Assembly: GCA_024760525.1 (NCBI GenBank)
Contig: CP060499.1
Coordinates: forward strand, 2,935,501-2,999,500
Direction: 5' to 3'
DNA from: Nitrospira sp.
GTDB lineage: Bacteria; Nitrospirota; Nitrospiria; Nitrospirales; Nitrospiraceae
Length of the DNA stretch: 64,000 nt
Each line of letters begins with the position of its first letter. Position 1 is the stretch's first letter. Shown here one piece after another: positions 62,948-64,000 of this stretch. The translations under genes were made by a program, and so were the position numbers. Under the pieces are notes generated by a model that was not told the origin of the DNA, ran no database searches, and worked only from the letters and a program-made list of their open reading frames with translations.

Positions 62948-63535
62948 ATGAAGCCTTTCGTAAACCTAAAGCTGACGGTTGGATGTGCGGTATTTGCCAT
63001 GGGTGCTCTCTTGTCTTCACAAGTCCATGCTCACGGTGGGCTATCCATGGCCGAGGACATGTGCAAACTCACGGTGGGCCCCTATATGATGCACTTCAGC
63101 GGCTACCAACCTGAGAATACACAGGAGAAACAATTCTGTGAAGACATCCCGGCGACTGGGCAAACCATTGTCGTCTTGGATTACATCGAACAAGAACTTC
63201 GCACGCTACCCGCCGAAGTTCGCATTATCAAGGACACCGGCTCGGAGGACAATCTTGAGGCTAATACGGTCTTCCACCTCCCAGCAAAGGTGTATCCCAA
63301 TGGTTCCATCGATTTTACGTACACTTTTGACAAGCCGGGGAAATTCGTCGGCATGGTCACCGTGGGCGACAAACAGCAACATATCTCCCGGTTTCCATTC
63401 TCGGTAGGAGAGCCGAAGTTTTTTTCAAAATTCCTAAACATCTATATGGTTCCCGTAGCGGCAGTGATCATTGTAGTGGGGATTGTGTTTTTCATGCGCG
63501 ATCGCCGCAAACCGTCGCAGATAGCGGTTTCCTAA
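62948..63535 (+). CDS. Periplasmic membrane-anchored protein, paralogue 2 of 3
   Basis: 195 residues with a signal peptide (cleaved near VHAHG), the conserved cysteines in AEDMC and KQFC, GPYMMHFSGYQP and LDYIEQELRTLPAEVRIIKD, and a C-terminal membrane helix (about 165-185) followed by a basic tail. It is much closer to paralogue 3 than to paralogue 1. It starts 62 bases after paralogue 1, so all three probably form one operon. The function is unknown. Confidence 0.82.
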   Translation: MKPFVNLKLTVGCAVFAMGALLSSQVHAHGGLSMAEDMCKLTVGPYMMHFSGYQPENTQEKQFCEDIPATGQTIVVLDYIEQELRTLPAEVRIIKDTGSEDNLEANTVFHLPAKVYPNGSIDFTYTFDKPGKFVGMVTVGDKQQHISRFPFSVGEPKFFSKFLNIYMVPVAAVIIVVGIVFFMRDRRKPSQIAVS

Positions 63536-63596
63536 GGCATCAACTGCGACAGAGTCGCTACGAATGAATAGGGACCGGAAAAGAAGAGGTTTGAAC

Positions 63597-64000
63597 ATGT
63601 CCCGTCACTTTCTGATTCGTGTGTGGGTGTGTTGCGTGTTGCTTCTGGTCGCAGCTCCGTTCTCGGCGCTGGCCCAGCATGGACACGAATTGGCAACAGA
63701 CACCTGTGTCCTGCACATCGGACCGTACAAGATGTACTTCAACAGCTACCAGCCTGACAGCTATTACGACAAGCAATTCTGCCAGGAACTACCGGGGCTG
63801 GGAAACACGGTCTTGGTTCTTGATTATGTGGAACAGGAGCTTCGCTCGCTCCCGGTTGAAGTGCGTGTCATCAGAGATACCGGTTCGGAGGACAATCTCG
63901 AAGCCGTGACCGTCACGCACCTCCCTGCCAAGGTTTACCCAACCGGGTCCATCGACGTGAAATACAACTTTGACAAGCCCGGTAAGTTCGTCGGGCTGGT
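63597..64000 (+). CDS. Periplasmic protein, paralogue 3 of 3 (3' partial)
   Basis: Open from ATG 63597 to the window edge (134 codons seen). Signal peptide ends near ALAQHG; GPYKMYFNSYQP, KQFCQELPG, LDYVEQELRSLPVEVRVIRDTGSEDNLEA follow the paralogue 2 pattern almost residue by residue. A C-terminal membrane helix is expected beyond the window. A GAAGAGG site precedes the ATG. Confidence 0.82.
   Translation, partial: MSRHFLIRVWVCCVLLLVAAPFSALAQHGHELATDTCVLHIGPYKMYFNSYQPDSYYDKQFCQELPGLGNTVLVLDYVEQELRSLPVEVRVIRDTGSEDNLEAVTVTHLPAKVYPTGSIDVKYNFDKPGKFVGL

Overview
The window reads as a moderately GC-rich, gene-dense Gram-negative chromosome. It has lipoprotein signals, RND pumps, TonB machinery, porin-like barrels and sigma-54 enhancer-binding proteins (EBPs). 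The gene set (two GAF-type EBP/RND modules, two bacterioferritins, a di-haem peroxidase-like lipoprotein, tandem small periplasmic paralogues) resembles Nitrospira-type Nitrospirota. That assignment is inference from gene content; there is no rRNA or other marker gene in the window to prove it.

Region 1 (1-20.1 kb) holds two paralogous efflux modules. Each has a GAF-AAA+-Fis EBP gene followed by an intergenic region with similar TTTCG-type palindromes, a good -24/-12 sigma-54 promoter, and then an operon with a membrane-fusion protein, an RND pump, a small STAS-like protein and an outer-membrane factor. Module 1 also carries a DUF3313-type lipoprotein, a TerB/Coq4-like fusion and a Deg-type protease.

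Region 2 (20.1-29.5 kb) is a run of small detoxification-type genes: an old yellow enzyme, an SDR, four VOC proteins, a YCII/DGPF protein, SRPBCC, DUF1579, DUF1428, a BNR propeller paired with a MoaD-like protein, and an exported FKBP.

Region 3 (29.5-38 kb, minus strand) is the most unusual part. In transcription order it has a SLATT-type 2TM protein, a TIR/deoxyribosyltransferase-like + TPR/TRAFs-binding + SLOG-like protein, a 54-codon ORF, a metacaspase, a patatin phospholipase and a 1057-residue lipase + M17N-like + CHAT fusion. It combines two caspase-fold proteases, two lipid hydrolases, a nucleotide-sensing-type domain and a membrane effector without a CD-NTase or STAND NTPase. It is a candidate undescribed defence or cell-death system.

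Region 4 (38-62 kb) is mostly iron homeostasis: Fur, FbpABC-type ferric importer, ExbB-ExbD-TonB, FecI/FecR/FecA-type regulation and uptake, ApbE with an FMN-binding protein and a 4TM partner, two strong Fur-box candidates, a di-haem peroxidase-like lipoprotein, an HD-GYP protein and a divided-labour bacterioferritin pair. An O-methyltransferase, an M32 carboxypeptidase and a Panacea/SocA-like protein sit at its left edge.

Region 5 (62-64 kb) has three tandem paralogous periplasmic proteins of unknown function; the last runs off the window. No tRNA, rRNA, CRISPR array, transposase or integrase was recognised.
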